This document shows, piece after piece, positions 16,468 through 25,456 of a stretch of DNA of 64,000 nucleotides. Origin of the DNA: Shimia sp051201625. GTDB lineage: Bacteria > Pseudomonadota > Alphaproteobacteria > Rhodobacterales > Rhodobacteraceae. Location: positions 1,178,001 through 1,242,000 of the forward strand of contig NZ_CP179203.1 of the NCBI RefSeq assembly GCF_051201625.1, given 5' to 3'. Numbering within the stretch: position 1 is the first letter of the stretch; each line of letters begins with the position of its first letter. The notes beneath the pieces were generated by a model. It was not told the DNA's origin. It did not search any database and saw only the letters and a list, made by a program, of their open reading frames with translations. Position numbers and translations under genes: made by a program.

Positions 16468-17499
16468 ATGGTTAAGACCAATTCAGGCCGGTTTTTCGAA
16501 GATTACGCTGTGGGTCAAACAATAAACCACGCCGCGCCGCGCACCGTTGGTCAGGGTGAAAGAGCGCTATACCAAGCTCTCTATCCGGCTCGGCACGCTC
16601 TGTACTCTTCTGATTTGTTTGCACAAGCCTGTGGATTGCGCGAGTCGCCATTGGACGATCTTCTGGCGTTTCACGTAGTTTTTGGCAAAACTGTACCGGA
16701 TGTGTCGCTCAATGCGGTGGCTAATCTTGGTTATGCTGAAGGACGATGGCGTCAGCCTGTTTACGTAGGTGATACTCTGCGCTCCAGTTCTGAGGTGATC
16801 GGCCTAAAGCAAAATTCGAGCGGCAAAACTGGCGTGGTTTATGTTCGAACATGCGGCATGAATCAGCGAGACGAAATAGTGATTGAATTTGTGCGTTGGG
16901 TAATGGTGCGGAAGCGAAATATAGCCGAACCCGCGCCAGAAGCAGTTGTACCCAAACTGATCAAGGCCGTAGACCCCAAGGCTCTAATTATTCCTGATGG
17001 TCTCAATTTCTCTAACTACGATTTTGATCTGGCAGGGGAAACGCATCGCTGGGGTGATTACAGCATTGGTGAAGTCATAGATCATGTTGATGGTGTCACT
17101 CTGGAGGAAGCGGAGCATATGATGGCGACGCGGCTTTGGCAGAACACGGCAAAGGTGCATTTTGACGCCACATTCCGCCCGGACGGTAAGCGGTTGATTT
17201 ACGGCGGTCATATAATGTCGCTGGCTCGTACGCTGAGTTTTAACGGTCTTGCAAATGCCCAGATCATTGTGGGGCTTAATGGTGGAGCCCACGCTAACCC
17301 TGCTTTTTCAGGACTGACGATCAGAGCATGGTCTGAAGTATTGGACAAAGCAGAGACTGTTGTTCCTGGGGTTGGCGCAATTCGGTTGCGGTTGGTCGCA
17401 ACGCGGGGAGGCTCGCCTTTTGAGCGGTTAGACAGCGGCGGAAAGTATCTTTCCGACGTACTGCTAGACCTTGATTATTGGGCACTTATGCCAGTGTAA
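16468..17499 (+). CDS. mch: mesaconyl-CoA hydratase (beta-methylmalyl-CoA dehydratase)
   Basis: 343 residues with two hot-dog/MaoC-like dehydratase domains. The first carries FFEDYAVGQTINHAAPRTVG and the SSDLFAQACG block; the second carries RWGDYSIGEVIDHVDGVTLEEAEHMMATRLWQNTAKVHFD. It matches Mch of the ethylmalonyl-CoA pathway, which interconverts mesaconyl-C1-CoA and beta-methylmalyl-CoA. GGAGAG precedes the ATG. The location next to mcl2 and sdh is that seen in Rhodobacterales. Its product is cleaved by a malyl-CoA lyase not found in this window. Confidence 0.9.
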   Translation: MVKTNSGRFFEDYAVGQTINHAAPRTVGQGERALYQALYPARHALYSSDLFAQACGLRESPLDDLLAFHVVFGKTVPDVSLNAVANLGYAEGRWRQPVYVGDTLRSSSEVIGLKQNSSGKTGVVYVRTCGMNQRDEIVIEFVRWVMVRKRNIAEPAPEAVVPKLIKAVDPKALIIPDGLNFSNYDFDLAGETHRWGDYSIGEVIDHVDGVTLEEAEHMMATRLWQNTAKVHFDATFRPDGKRLIYGGHIMSLARTLSFNGLANAQIIVGLNGGAHANPAFSGLTIRAWSEVLDKAETVVPGVGAIRLRLVATRGGSPFERLDSGGKYLSDVLLDLDYWALMPV

Positions 17500-17506
17500 T
17501 CAAATT

Positions 17507-18265
17507 ATGCTAAGAGACCCCCTGAAGTTCCTTTTGTTTATGCCGACTTTTGTGTTGAGTTGTCCTGCGCAGGCTGAATTTCGATTTGAAAATACACCCG
17601 CGGATACCGTAGCTTATGTCGAGAGTAATCTCCTCGGCCTTTTCTACCATGAGCTGGGGCATGCATTGATTGATATTCTGGGCATACCGATTTTTGGACA
17701 GGAAGAAGACGCAGCCGATGTATTTTCAGTTTTTTTGATTGATGCACTTTACGAGGAAGAGTCGGCAGTTCAGTTGGCCTATGACACAGCATTTGGGTTT
17801 CTTGGTGAAGCAGAAAATACAGATGATATTGCGTTTTGGGACGTGCATGGTCCTGATCTGCAGCGTTATTATAATCTTATTTGTATTTTTTACGGTGCCA
17901 ACCCGGATGAACGCTATGACGTGGCTCAGGATTTAGGGTTGCCGGAAGATCGGGCAGATTACTGCTCGGTTGAGTACGAGCAAGCGGCAGATAGTTGGGG
18001 CCAAGTGTTGGATGAGGTGACTTATCCTCCGGGTGGAAAAACCTTTCAACTAGGCAGCATTGTCGTGGATAGCGACGCAGGGATGCTAACTGAAGATCTC
18101 ATTCGCTCTGAGGTGGATGCGTTGAATAAAGAATTTCGCCTTCCCGATCAGCTGCGTGTTTCAGTCGTAGCTTGCGGTGAAGCTAATGCCTTTTACGATC
18201 CGGGAAGCCGCGAAATTGTGATGTGCTCGGAATTTGCGGATTGGCTGGCCGAAACTGCACCATAA
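17507..18265 (+). CDS. DUF4344 putative periplasmic zinc metallopeptidase
   Basis: 252 residues from the ATG at 17507, eight bases after the mch stop. A longer start overlapping mch would place 12 residues before a clear signal peptide, so I rejected it. The signal peptide ends near AQA at residue 23. The zinc motif HELGH is at residues 48-52, followed by GQEEDAAD (~64-71), whose acidic residues could supply the third ligand. The C-terminal half ends with Cys-containing CGEANAFYDPGSREIVMCSEF. This is the DUF4344 metallopeptidase layout; the substrate is unknown. It is the last gene before the sdh operon. Confidence 0.8.
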   Translation: MLRDPLKFLLFMPTFVLSCPAQAEFRFENTPADTVAYVESNLLGLFYHELGHALIDILGIPIFGQEEDAADVFSVFLIDALYEEESAVQLAYDTAFGFLGEAENTDDIAFWDVHGPDLQRYYNLICIFYGANPDERYDVAQDLGLPEDRADYCSVEYEQAADSWGQVLDEVTYPPGGKTFQLGSIVVDSDAGMLTEDLIRSEVDALNKEFRLPDQLRVSVVACGEANAFYDPGSREIVMCSEFADWLAETAP

Positions 18266-18350
18266 ATGTTAATATCTTTCCGCTTAGTGGTTTGCCCTTG
18301 CACTTAAGTTGGTGCAACTTGCGGTGTGTTGCTGCACAATTTAATCAAGA

Positions 18351-18380
18351 TGTGATCACATAAACTTTTCAGTGATCACA
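18351..18380. promoter_or_regulatory. paired palindromic operator candidate upstream of sdhC
   Basis: TGTGATCACA (18351-18360) and AGTGATCACA (18371-18380), centres 20 bases apart, about 117-146 bases before the sdhC start. A weaker half AAATCACA follows at 18381. It mirrors the pair upstream of sucC. Confidence 0.6.
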
Positions 18381-18496
18381 AAATCACAAAAACTTTAGCT
18401 ATTGCGCCAATTGACCGCGCCTTTTCTGCGCGGCAAACCGTGACACATACAAAAAAATCGCTATGTAGAAGCTTAGGCGTACAATAAGGACGTAAT

Positions 18497-18880
18497 ATGA
18501 CTGACACAAACAAAGCGATGCGACCGCTCTCGCCACATTTGACCGTTTATCGTCCGCAGCTCACGTCGATAAGTTCGATCCTCACTCGGATCACTGGGAA
18601 CGCAATGATTTTTACTGCAGTCTTGATCGTGTGGTGGTTGGGTGCTGCTGCCTCGGGGCCGGAATATTACGCGTTTGTGAATAAAATTGTGACCTCGTTT
18701 GCGGGCGATGTCGCCTTCAGCTTATCACTTTTGGGCGTTTGGTACCACTACCTCGCCGGTCTGCGACACCTCATTTTTGATGCGGGTCGGGGGCTAGACA
18801 TTCCAACTGCCGAAAAACTTGGTTGGGTTTGTATTATCGGTTCAGTCGCTTTGACCGCGCTGACAATTTTTATTGTGTGA
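18497..18880 (+). CDS. sdhC: succinate dehydrogenase cytochrome b556 subunit
   Basis: 127 residues with three membrane helices. It starts with the typical RPLSPHLTVYRPQLTSISSILTRITG, where the Ser/Arg near the quinone site are conserved. The haem-ligand histidine lies in HYLAGLRHLIFDAG. It anchors the SdhAB dimer in the membrane. An AAGGA ribosome site precedes the ATG. It is first in a tight sdhCDAB operon with the shared palindromes upstream. Confidence 0.94.
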   Translation: MTDTNKAMRPLSPHLTVYRPQLTSISSILTRITGNAMIFTAVLIVWWLGAAASGPEYYAFVNKIVTSFAGDVAFSLSLLGVWYHYLAGLRHLIFDAGRGLDIPTAEKLGWVCIIGSVALTALTIFIV

Positions 18881-18891
18881 GGAATTGACCG

Positions 18892-19263
18892 ATGCGCTAT
18901 TTAACTGATCGAAAGCGGGCTGAAGGTCGAGGAGCCGCACATGTAGGAACCGAACATCACTGGTATATGCAAGTTAGCTCTGTCGGTTTAGCCCTTATTG
19001 TCCCGATATTTTTATTTGTTTTTGGACGTGCTTTGGGTTCGGGTCACGAAGAAGTAATTGGCACTTTCAGCCGTCCGTTTCCTGCCATTTTGACCGCACT
19101 CGTCCTGATCTTTGGCATGCAACACTTTGCCAAGGGTGCGCAAATGATGATCGAGGATTACTTCCGTAAATCGACAAAAAAAATAATGATCATAACCATC
19201 ATCATCTTTAGCTACGGTCTAACAGGCGTCGGCTTGTACGCGTTAGCGAAAATTGCGCTATAA
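18892..19263 (+). CDS. sdhD: succinate dehydrogenase membrane anchor subunit
   Basis: 123 residues and three membrane helices. The N-terminus MRYLTDRKRAEGRGAAHVGT and the HHWYMQVSSVGL segment are typical of alphaproteobacterial SdhD. The haem-ligand region is GMQHFAKGAQMMIEDYF. GAGGA precedes the ATG, 11 bases after sdhC. Confidence 0.93.
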   Translation: MRYLTDRKRAEGRGAAHVGTEHHWYMQVSSVGLALIVPIFLFVFGRALGSGHEEVIGTFSRPFPAILTALVLIFGMQHFAKGAQMMIEDYFRKSTKKIMIITIIIFSYGLTGVGLYALAKIAL

Positions 19264-19274
19264 GGACATAAAAT

Positions 19275-21080
19275 ATGGCTGAATATGATTACGAAACACA
19301 TGATTATGACGTTGTAGTCGTGGGCGCTGGCGGAGCTGGTCTTCGGGCGACGCTAGGCATGGCAGAGCAGGGCTTGCGTACAGCGTGCGTGACCAAAGTC
19401 TTTCCAACGCGCTCACATACCGTCGCAGCACAAGGCGGCATCGCCGCTTCCCTCAGCAACATGGGCCCTGACAACTGGCAATGGCACATGTACGATACCG
19501 TCAAAGGGTCGGACTGGTTGGGTGACACCGACGCTATGGAGTACTTGGCGCGCGAAGCGCCCAAGGCGGTTTATGAACTCGAGCACTATGGGGTGCCTTT
19601 TTCTCGTACCGAAGAAGGTAAGATTTATCAGCGACCGTTTGGTGGGCACACTACTGAGTTTGGAGAGGGCCCTGCTGTGCAACGGACCTGCGCCGCTGCC
19701 GATCGGACAGGCCACGCAATTTTGCACACGCTCTACGGCCAATCGGTCAAGAACAACGCCGAGTTTTACATTGAGTACTTTGCGATTGATCTGGTGATGA
19801 GCCAAGACGGGCAGTGCCAGGGAGTTGTCTGCTGGAAGCTCGATGACGGTACAATGCATATTTTCAACGCGAAAATGGTAGTGCTGGCAACCGGAGGGTA
19901 TGGACGTGCCTACTTTTCCGCCACTTCAGCACATACTTGCACCGGTGACGGTGGCGGTATGGTTGCTCGCGCAGGCCTGCCGCTACAGGACATGGAGTTC
20001 GTACAATTTCATCCCACTGGAATTTATGGATCTGGCTGCCTGATAACTGAAGGAGCCCGAGGTGAGGGTGGATACCTCAGCAATTCTGAAGGTGAGCGGT
20101 TTATGGAACGCTACGCGCCGCAATACAAGGACTTAGCGCCAAGGGATTACGTGTCACGCTCGATGACCATGGAAATTCGTGAAGGTCGGGGTGTTGGTGA
20201 AAATGGGGATCACATCCATCTGAACTTGAACCATCTGCCAGCAGATGCATTGGCGGAGCGTCTGCCTGGTATTTCGGAAAGTGCTAAAATCTTTGCTGGT
20301 GTTGATGTCACCAAAGAGCCGATACCTGTCTTGCCAACCGTCCACTACAACATGGGGGGTATTCCGACCAACTATTGGGGCGAGGTTCTAAATCCGTCTC
20401 ATGAAGACCCTAATGCAACCGTCCCTGGCCTGATGGCTGTGGGTGAGGCGGGTTGTGCTTCGGTGCATGGCGCAAATCGCCTGGGATCAAACTCGTTGAT
20501 AGACCTTGTAGTTTTTGGACGGGCTTCAGCCATTCGGGCTGGGAAGGTAGTTGATGCAGATGCCCCTAACCCAGTTTTAGATCAGGCATCGATAGATAAG
20601 GCCTTTGATCGATTTGATTCGTTGCGAAATGCCAAGGGTTGCGCGCCGACAGCGGAACTGCGTCTTGAAATGCAGCGTACAATGCAGGCGGATGCTGCGG
20701 TGTTTAGAACTGACAAAACTCTGAAAGAGGGTGTCGAAAAGATGACTGCAATTGCGATGCAGGTTGATGACCTGCATGTTACTGACACATCGTTGGTGTG
20801 GAATAGCGACCTGATGGAAACGCTTGAGTTGACTAACTTGATGCCAAATGCCATGGCCACCATCGTTGGCGCAGAGGCTCGTAAGGAAAGTCGAGGCGCA
20901 CATGCGCACGAGGATTATTCAGAGCGTGACGATAAGGACTGGCGGGTTCACACTGTCGCGCGGGTAGATGGCCACTCCGTAGACCTCAGTTATCGTCCAG
21001 TTGTTGTCGATCCACTGACTACCGAAAATGAAGGCGGAATTAGTTTAAAGAAAATCGCGCCGAAAGCTCGGACGTTCTAA
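19275..21080 (+). CDS. sdhA: succinate dehydrogenase flavoprotein subunit
   Basis: 601 residues, full length. The FAD motif VVGAGGAGLRATLG is near the start, the SHTVAAQGGIAA block contains the histidine that binds FAD covalently, and catalytic regions HPTGIYGSGCLITEGARGEGG and GEAGCASVHGANRLGSNSL are present. It oxidises succinate to fumarate. It starts 11 bases after sdhD with AAGGA upstream. Confidence 0.97.
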   Translation: MAEYDYETHDYDVVVVGAGGAGLRATLGMAEQGLRTACVTKVFPTRSHTVAAQGGIAASLSNMGPDNWQWHMYDTVKGSDWLGDTDAMEYLAREAPKAVYELEHYGVPFSRTEEGKIYQRPFGGHTTEFGEGPAVQRTCAAADRTGHAILHTLYGQSVKNNAEFYIEYFAIDLVMSQDGQCQGVVCWKLDDGTMHIFNAKMVVLATGGYGRAYFSATSAHTCTGDGGGMVARAGLPLQDMEFVQFHPTGIYGSGCLITEGARGEGGYLSNSEGERFMERYAPQYKDLAPRDYVSRSMTMEIREGRGVGENGDHIHLNLNHLPADALAERLPGISESAKIFAGVDVTKEPIPVLPTVHYNMGGIPTNYWGEVLNPSHEDPNATVPGLMAVGEAGCASVHGANRLGSNSLIDLVVFGRASAIRAGKVVDADAPNPVLDQASIDKAFDRFDSLRNAKGCAPTAELRLEMQRTMQADAAVFRTDKTLKEGVEKMTAIAMQVDDLHVTDTSLVWNSDLMETLELTNLMPNAMATIVGAEARKESRGAHAHEDYSERDDKDWRVHTVARVDGHSVDLSYRPVVVDPLTTENEGGISLKKIAPKARTF

Positions 21081-21092
21081 GGAGACAGATCC

Positions 21093-21872
21093 ATGGCTGA
21101 ATTCAAACTCCCGAAGAACTCGCGCATCATCACGGGCAAAACCTGGCCCAAACCTGACGGTGCAATCAATGTACGGAAATTTCAGATTTACCGGTGGAAT
21201 CCTGATGATGGGAAAAATCCATCGCTTGATACATACTTTCTGGATATGGATCGGTGTGGGCCGATGGTTCTTGACGCGTTGATCAAGATCAAGAGTGAAA
21301 TTGATCCTACATTAACATTCCGTCGTTCATGCCGCGAGGGCATTTGCGGGTCCTGTTCGATGAACATTGACGGGATCAATACGCTGGCTTGCATTTATGG
21401 ATTGGATGAAATCAAGGGTGATGTGAAGATTTACCCACTGCCACATATGGCTGTCGTTAAGGATTTAATACCAGATCTCACCCATTTCTACGCTCAGCAC
21501 GCCAGCATTATGCCTTGGTTGGAAACTAAGACAAATCGTCCTGCCAAAGAATGGAAGCAGTCGATTGAGGACCGCAAGAAGCTAGACGGCCTTTACGAAT
21601 GTGTGATGTGTGCAAGCTGCTCAACATCCTGCCCAAGCTACTGGTGGAATTCAGATCGTTATCTGGGTCCAGCGGCATTGCTGCACGCATATCGCTGGAT
21701 TATTGATAGCCGCGACGAGGCAACTGGAGAGCGTTTGAGTGATCTGGAGGATCCGTTTAAATTGTACCGCTGCCACACAATCATGAATTGTGCGAAAGCC
21801 TGTCCCAAAGGGCTAAACCCAGCTAAGGCGATTGCAGAAATCAAAAAAATGTTGGTCGAACGACACGTCTAA
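21093..21872 (+). CDS. sdhB: succinate dehydrogenase iron-sulfur subunit
   Basis: 259 residues. The [2Fe-2S] ligands lie in SCREGICGSCSMNIDG with a further Cys in LACIY. The [4Fe-4S] and [3Fe-4S] ligands lie in CVMCASCSTSCPSYWW and the C-terminal CHTIMNCAKACPKGLNP. It carries electrons from SdhA to quinone. AAGGAG precedes the ATG. A terminator follows 26 bases after the stop, closing the operon. Confidence 0.97.
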   Translation: MAEFKLPKNSRIITGKTWPKPDGAINVRKFQIYRWNPDDGKNPSLDTYFLDMDRCGPMVLDALIKIKSEIDPTLTFRRSCREGICGSCSMNIDGINTLACIYGLDEIKGDVKIYPLPHMAVVKDLIPDLTHFYAQHASIMPWLETKTNRPAKEWKQSIEDRKKLDGLYECVMCASCSTSCPSYWWNSDRYLGPAALLHAYRWIIDSRDEATGERLSDLEDPFKLYRCHTIMNCAKACPKGLNPAKAIAEIKKMLVERHV

Positions 21873-21897
21873 GATAACCAATTACAACTGTCTTATA

Positions 21898-21926
21898 GGG
21901 GGCCTGTAATTTTTGCAGGCCCCTTT
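21898..21926 (+). terminator. terminator of sdhCDAB
   Basis: GGGGCCTG (21899-21906) pairs perfectly with CAGGCCCC (21916-21923) around a T-rich loop; only three T residues follow. It is GC-rich and ideally placed behind sdhB. Confidence 0.75.
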
Positions 21927-22124
21927 GGTGTGAACCTCGCCGTGATCAACGGCTCTTTGACAGATTTATAAAAACAGGACGACTGACAATTGAGAAAAAT
22001 CCATCCGCTTACAAGCTGACTTTGGCGGTTGTGGCTGCATTGTTCCAAATAGCCAACAGGTGTACATATACGTTGTTCAATTTTTAGCTTGAATCGTGAA
22101 GGCCAGTGTTGGAGAATTTAACGA

Positions 22125-23153
22125 ATGCTTCCTGAAAAAATGCAATCAGTTAAGATGCTTACCGACCGTTTATTAGAGTTTCCCAGGGTGCGGATGGGGC
22201 ATTTACCGACGCCTGTGGAGCCACTTAGTAGACTCTCTGCAGCAACGTGCTGTGACATTTGGGTTAAGCGCGACGATTGCACAGGGATAGGGTTCGGTGG
22301 AAACAAGGTTCGCCAATTGGACTTTTATCTCGGTCAGGCTGTACAGCAGGGCGCAACACAGGTGCTTATCACTGGGGCGGTGCAGTCAAATTTTGTGCGT
22401 GTGGCAGCTGCCATGGCGGCACGTCAGGGAATGGGCTGTCATATTCAGCTGGAAGAGCGTGTTCTGGATGCAGACGATACCTATCGCCAGAACGGAAATG
22501 TTTTTTTGAGCCGGATGCTTGGAGCAACGTTGTACAGTTATCCCGAGGGTGAGGATGAAGTCGGAGCGGACGCTCGGTTGTTTCGACTTGCTCAAGATTT
22601 AAGGAGTGCAGGTGAGGTGCCGTTTATTGTTCCCCTAGCGCCAAGTAGTCCGCCGACGGGCGCGCTCGGCTACGTTGACGCTGCCCTAGAGTTAATCCAG
22701 CAAAATCATTTCTTTGATGATATATTTGTGGCTTCTGGCTCCAGTCTTACCCACAGTGGTTTGCTGTTTGGTCTTCGGGCGCTGGGCAATAGCACGACGG
22801 TTTATGGTGTCTGCGTTAGGCGCGATAGAGTGACGCAAAAGGAGAGAGTGCGCAGCAGGCTACGCGATCTAGCACTGCTTCTGGACATGCCCAACAACGT
22901 ATTGGATGCAGACATTAGGCTTGATGACTGTGCACTCGCTCCCGGATACGGCAGAATGTCAACTGAGACAGAAGCCGCTATACTGAAAACTGCAAGGTTG
23001 GAAGGCATGTTCCTTGACCCCGTTTATACTGGCAAAGTGATGGCTGCACTGATGGCTAGGACCAACAAATTACGTGGTCGTAAAATTCTGTTTTGGCACA
23101 CTGGGGGCCAGCCTGCATTGTTTGGTTACACTAATAGTTTCAATGACCTTTAA
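22125..23153 (+). CDS. PLP-dependent enzyme of the ACC deaminase / D-cysteine desulfhydrase / L-cysteate sulfo-lyase family
   Basis: 342 residues of the tryptophan-synthase-beta fold. The PLP-binding lysine is in GFGGNKVRQLDF. The substrate loop reads GAVQSNFVR where ACC deaminases and D-cysteine desulfhydrases usually have QSNQ or QSNH, so the third residue (Phe) is unusual. C-terminal KILFWHTGGQPALFGY is typical. Candidate activities are D-cysteine desulfhydrase or cysteate sulfo-lyase (CuyA-like), but no sulfite exporter sits beside it. GGAG precedes the ATG. It is followed closely by the DUF1989 gene, with an SHMT-like gene convergent beyond that. Fold certain, substrate unknown. Confidence 0.75.
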   Translation: MLPEKMQSVKMLTDRLLEFPRVRMGHLPTPVEPLSRLSAATCCDIWVKRDDCTGIGFGGNKVRQLDFYLGQAVQQGATQVLITGAVQSNFVRVAAAMAARQGMGCHIQLEERVLDADDTYRQNGNVFLSRMLGATLYSYPEGEDEVGADARLFRLAQDLRSAGEVPFIVPLAPSSPPTGALGYVDAALELIQQNHFFDDIFVASGSSLTHSGLLFGLRALGNSTTVYGVCVRRDRVTQKERVRSRLRDLALLLDMPNNVLDADIRLDDCALAPGYGRMSTETEAAILKTARLEGMFLDPVYTGKVMAALMARTNKLRGRKILFWHTGGQPALFGYTNSFNDL

Positions 23154-23210
23154 TGTTTCGTCAATTGACTCGCTCTGCACCCCACAGGCGCTCAGGGATA
23201 GGAGATTAAT

Positions 23211-24059
23211 GTGAGCACACCAAAAGATGCAAACGAACGACGCGCGGTCAAACCGGTCGTTTGTTATCCAACAGAGTCGTTGCCACAGCCGCTGCTTAAA
23301 AAAATTCAGTCATTGAGAGGTCAATCGAAAAAGAGTTTTGAAGTGTTGGTTCCACCACGAGAAGCAGCATGTTTTCAGGTTCCGGCAGGTGGTTTTTTTC
23401 GTATCACGTCGGTTGAGGGAGCGCAGGTTGGTGATCTTAACCTCTGGAATGCTTCTAACCTTGCTGAGCGATTCTATTCTGGCAAAACAAGGGCGTTGCA
23501 TGGCACACATATTAGCATCGGTGACCGGATGTGGTCGTCCTTTCCGAGTATGAGGCCAATGGCGACAATCGTGGCGGACACGTTGAGTTGGTATGGTATC
23601 GACGCGTTTGGCGCGTCAGTGCATGATGTCATAGGTACACGCTGTGATCCTTATACAAACAACCTTCTGAATTCTGATCAATACCATTATTGCTGCCACT
23701 CAAATTTGACACGAGCGCTGGCAGATCAAACATGCATGTCGCTGCAAGAGGCTGAGAGCTACATTCATGACGTGCTAAACGTGTTCATGTGCACTGGATT
23801 CTCGCGAGACACAGGGAAGTATTTTATGAAGGCAAGCCCGGTACGCCCAGGCGATTATTTGGAATTCTTCGCTGAGATGGATTTGTTAGGTGCTTTGAGC
23901 TCATGCCCTGGCGGCGATTGTTCTGAAAAACACAGTTCGAATGCTGCAGACTGTTACCCCTTGTTGATTGAGGTATTTGAGTCAGATGCTGTTGCGCTCG
24001 CTGGGTGGGTGCAGCCGAGTGTGAATGGGTACGACTGTAGCCACGGACGCGAAGAATAA
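23211..24059 (+). CDS. DUF1989 (urea carboxylase-associated family) protein
   Basis: 282 residues. The DUF1989 domain spans about 40-240: the strand VPAGGFFRITSVEGAQVGDL, the NASNLAERFYSGKTR block, HDVIGTRCDPYTN and a Cys/His-rich YHYCCHSNLTRAL segment consistent with metal binding. The C-terminus has SSCPGGDC. Relatives include the carboxyguanidine deiminase subunits of guanidine degradation, but no urea or guanidine carboxylase gene is here. The start is a GTG at 23211 behind TAGGAGA. It lies 57 bases after the PLP enzyme, so they are probably co-transcribed. Function unknown. Confidence 0.75.
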   Translation: MSTPKDANERRAVKPVVCYPTESLPQPLLKKIQSLRGQSKKSFEVLVPPREAACFQVPAGGFFRITSVEGAQVGDLNLWNASNLAERFYSGKTRALHGTHISIGDRMWSSFPSMRPMATIVADTLSWYGIDAFGASVHDVIGTRCDPYTNNLLNSDQYHYCCHSNLTRALADQTCMSLQEAESYIHDVLNVFMCTGFSRDTGKYFMKASPVRPGDYLEFFAEMDLLGALSSCPGGDCSEKHSSNAADCYPLLIEVFESDAVALAGWVQPSVNGYDCSHGREE

Positions 24060-24133
24060 GGGTCCAGTGCGTAGTATAACTACTGAGTCAGTTGGCAGGA
24101 GTAAAATCGGATTTCGACAGTGCAACTGTGTGC

Positions 24134-25456
24134 CTACTGATGAATAAAATGTAACCTGTCGAAGGATTTTCGCCACTGGGCGGTTTCATCAGCAATTGAG
24201 GCTGGTTTATCGCTGCGCAGCGCCGCGGCAATCCGTGCAGCAAGCTCAGGCGCATTCTCTGCTGTCATTCCCCAGCGCGCGAGTTCGGGCGTGCCAAATC
24301 GCAAGCCGTTTAAATCACCCTCGATGGCAGGCAGAGGCAATCCAATACCGGATGCCAAAAATCCTGCCTCCCGCAATGCCTTAGATGCGTTCTGACCTCC
24401 ACCCAGTGGAGCTGCTAGAACCGCCAGTTGATGAGACCGTGTTGGGCCATCTCGAGTTTCAAACAGATCAATCCCCTCTGCTTTCAAGGCGTCCCCTAAA
24501 GTGATGGCCATATCAATCATCGTGCTAGCGTAAGCCTGTCCATGATCGCGCCAGTCAAGCATTGAGATGGCAAGGGCTGCAGATTTTGCAGCGTCAAAAT
24601 TAGCTGTCATTCCGGGGAAAGCTATTGCATCTAGCTTTTCTGCAATGTCTGGCTCATTGGTAACGATTAAACCAGAGGGTGGGCCACCAAGGCTTTTGTA
24701 CGTTGACATGGTCATCAAGTGGGCGCCCTCCACAAGTGGGTTGCGCCAAGCCTTACCCGCGATAATGCCGCATTGATGGGCCGCATCGAACAGAACCAGT
24801 GCGCCGACAGAGTCGGCAATAGTCCGGATTTCGCGTACTGGATGCTCGAGCAAATTGAGAGAGCCTCCGATAGTAATCAGCCTTGGTTTTATCTGCAGGG
24901 CCAACGTTTCCAGCCCATCTAGGTCAACCGTATATCCATCAACTTGAGTCGGCGCGGGGTGGCTTTGCAATCCATATAGCCCGGCACACCCCGCAGTGTG
25001 GTGTGTCACGTGACCGCCAATTTCGACTGGTGGTGTGATGATCGCGTCGCCCGGCTTAGTCAGCGCCATAAATCCATAAAGGTTAGCAATCGCACCAGAG
25101 GGAACACGGATTTCTGCATATTTAGCGCCAAACGTTTCGGCGCAAAGTTCTGCTGTGATGACTTCAATTTCTTCTATTGCTTCCAGCCCCATTTCGAATT
25201 TGTTACCTGGATATCCAAGTGATGGTCGGGTGCCGAGGCCAGTCGCTAGCAGCATTTCGGCCTTTGGGTTCATTGTGTTTGTTGCGGGGTTAAGGTTGAA
25301 ACACTGGCGTTCATGGATTTTTTTGTTCTGATCCGCGAGCCATTTAATTCGTTTGGAAATTTTCGAACTTGGCGTGTTTGATATATCGAATGAAATTTTT
25401 TGAACTAGGGTTTCGCTCGAGTTGGGAACCCATTTGCGTGGTGCAAGTGCGGTCAT
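24134..25456 (-). CDS. SHMT-fold PLP enzyme (serine hydroxymethyltransferase-like, divergent)
   Basis: 440 residues with the SHMT pattern: GYPGNKFEMG, FGAKYAEIRVPSGAIANLYGF, GGHVTHHTAG, LFDAAHQCG with the PLP-ring Asp/His, and the PLP lysine in STYKSLGGPPSGLI. In true SHMT the folate-site signature ASENF precedes YPG and YYGG follows it; here the corresponding stretches read NPATNT and FEMG. That argues against ordinary folate-dependent GlyA activity and for an aldolase or 2-substituted-serine activity. This is inference from motif comparison. GGAG precedes the ATG. It is convergent with the DUF1989 gene. Confidence 0.75.
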   Translation of the reverse strand: MTALAPRKWVPNSSETLVQKISFDISNTPSSKISKRIKWLADQNKKIHERQCFNLNPATNTMNPKAEMLLATGLGTRPSLGYPGNKFEMGLEAIEEIEVITAELCAETFGAKYAEIRVPSGAIANLYGFMALTKPGDAIITPPVEIGGHVTHHTAGCAGLYGLQSHPAPTQVDGYTVDLDGLETLALQIKPRLITIGGSLNLLEHPVREIRTIADSVGALVLFDAAHQCGIIAGKAWRNPLVEGAHLMTMSTYKSLGGPPSGLIVTNEPDIAEKLDAIAFPGMTANFDAAKSAALAISMLDWRDHGQAYASTMIDMAITLGDALKAEGIDLFETRDGPTRSHQLAVLAAPLGGGQNASKALREAGFLASGIGLPLPAIEGDLNGLRFGTPELARWGMTAENAPELAARIAAALRSDKPASIADETAQWRKSFDRLHFIHQ

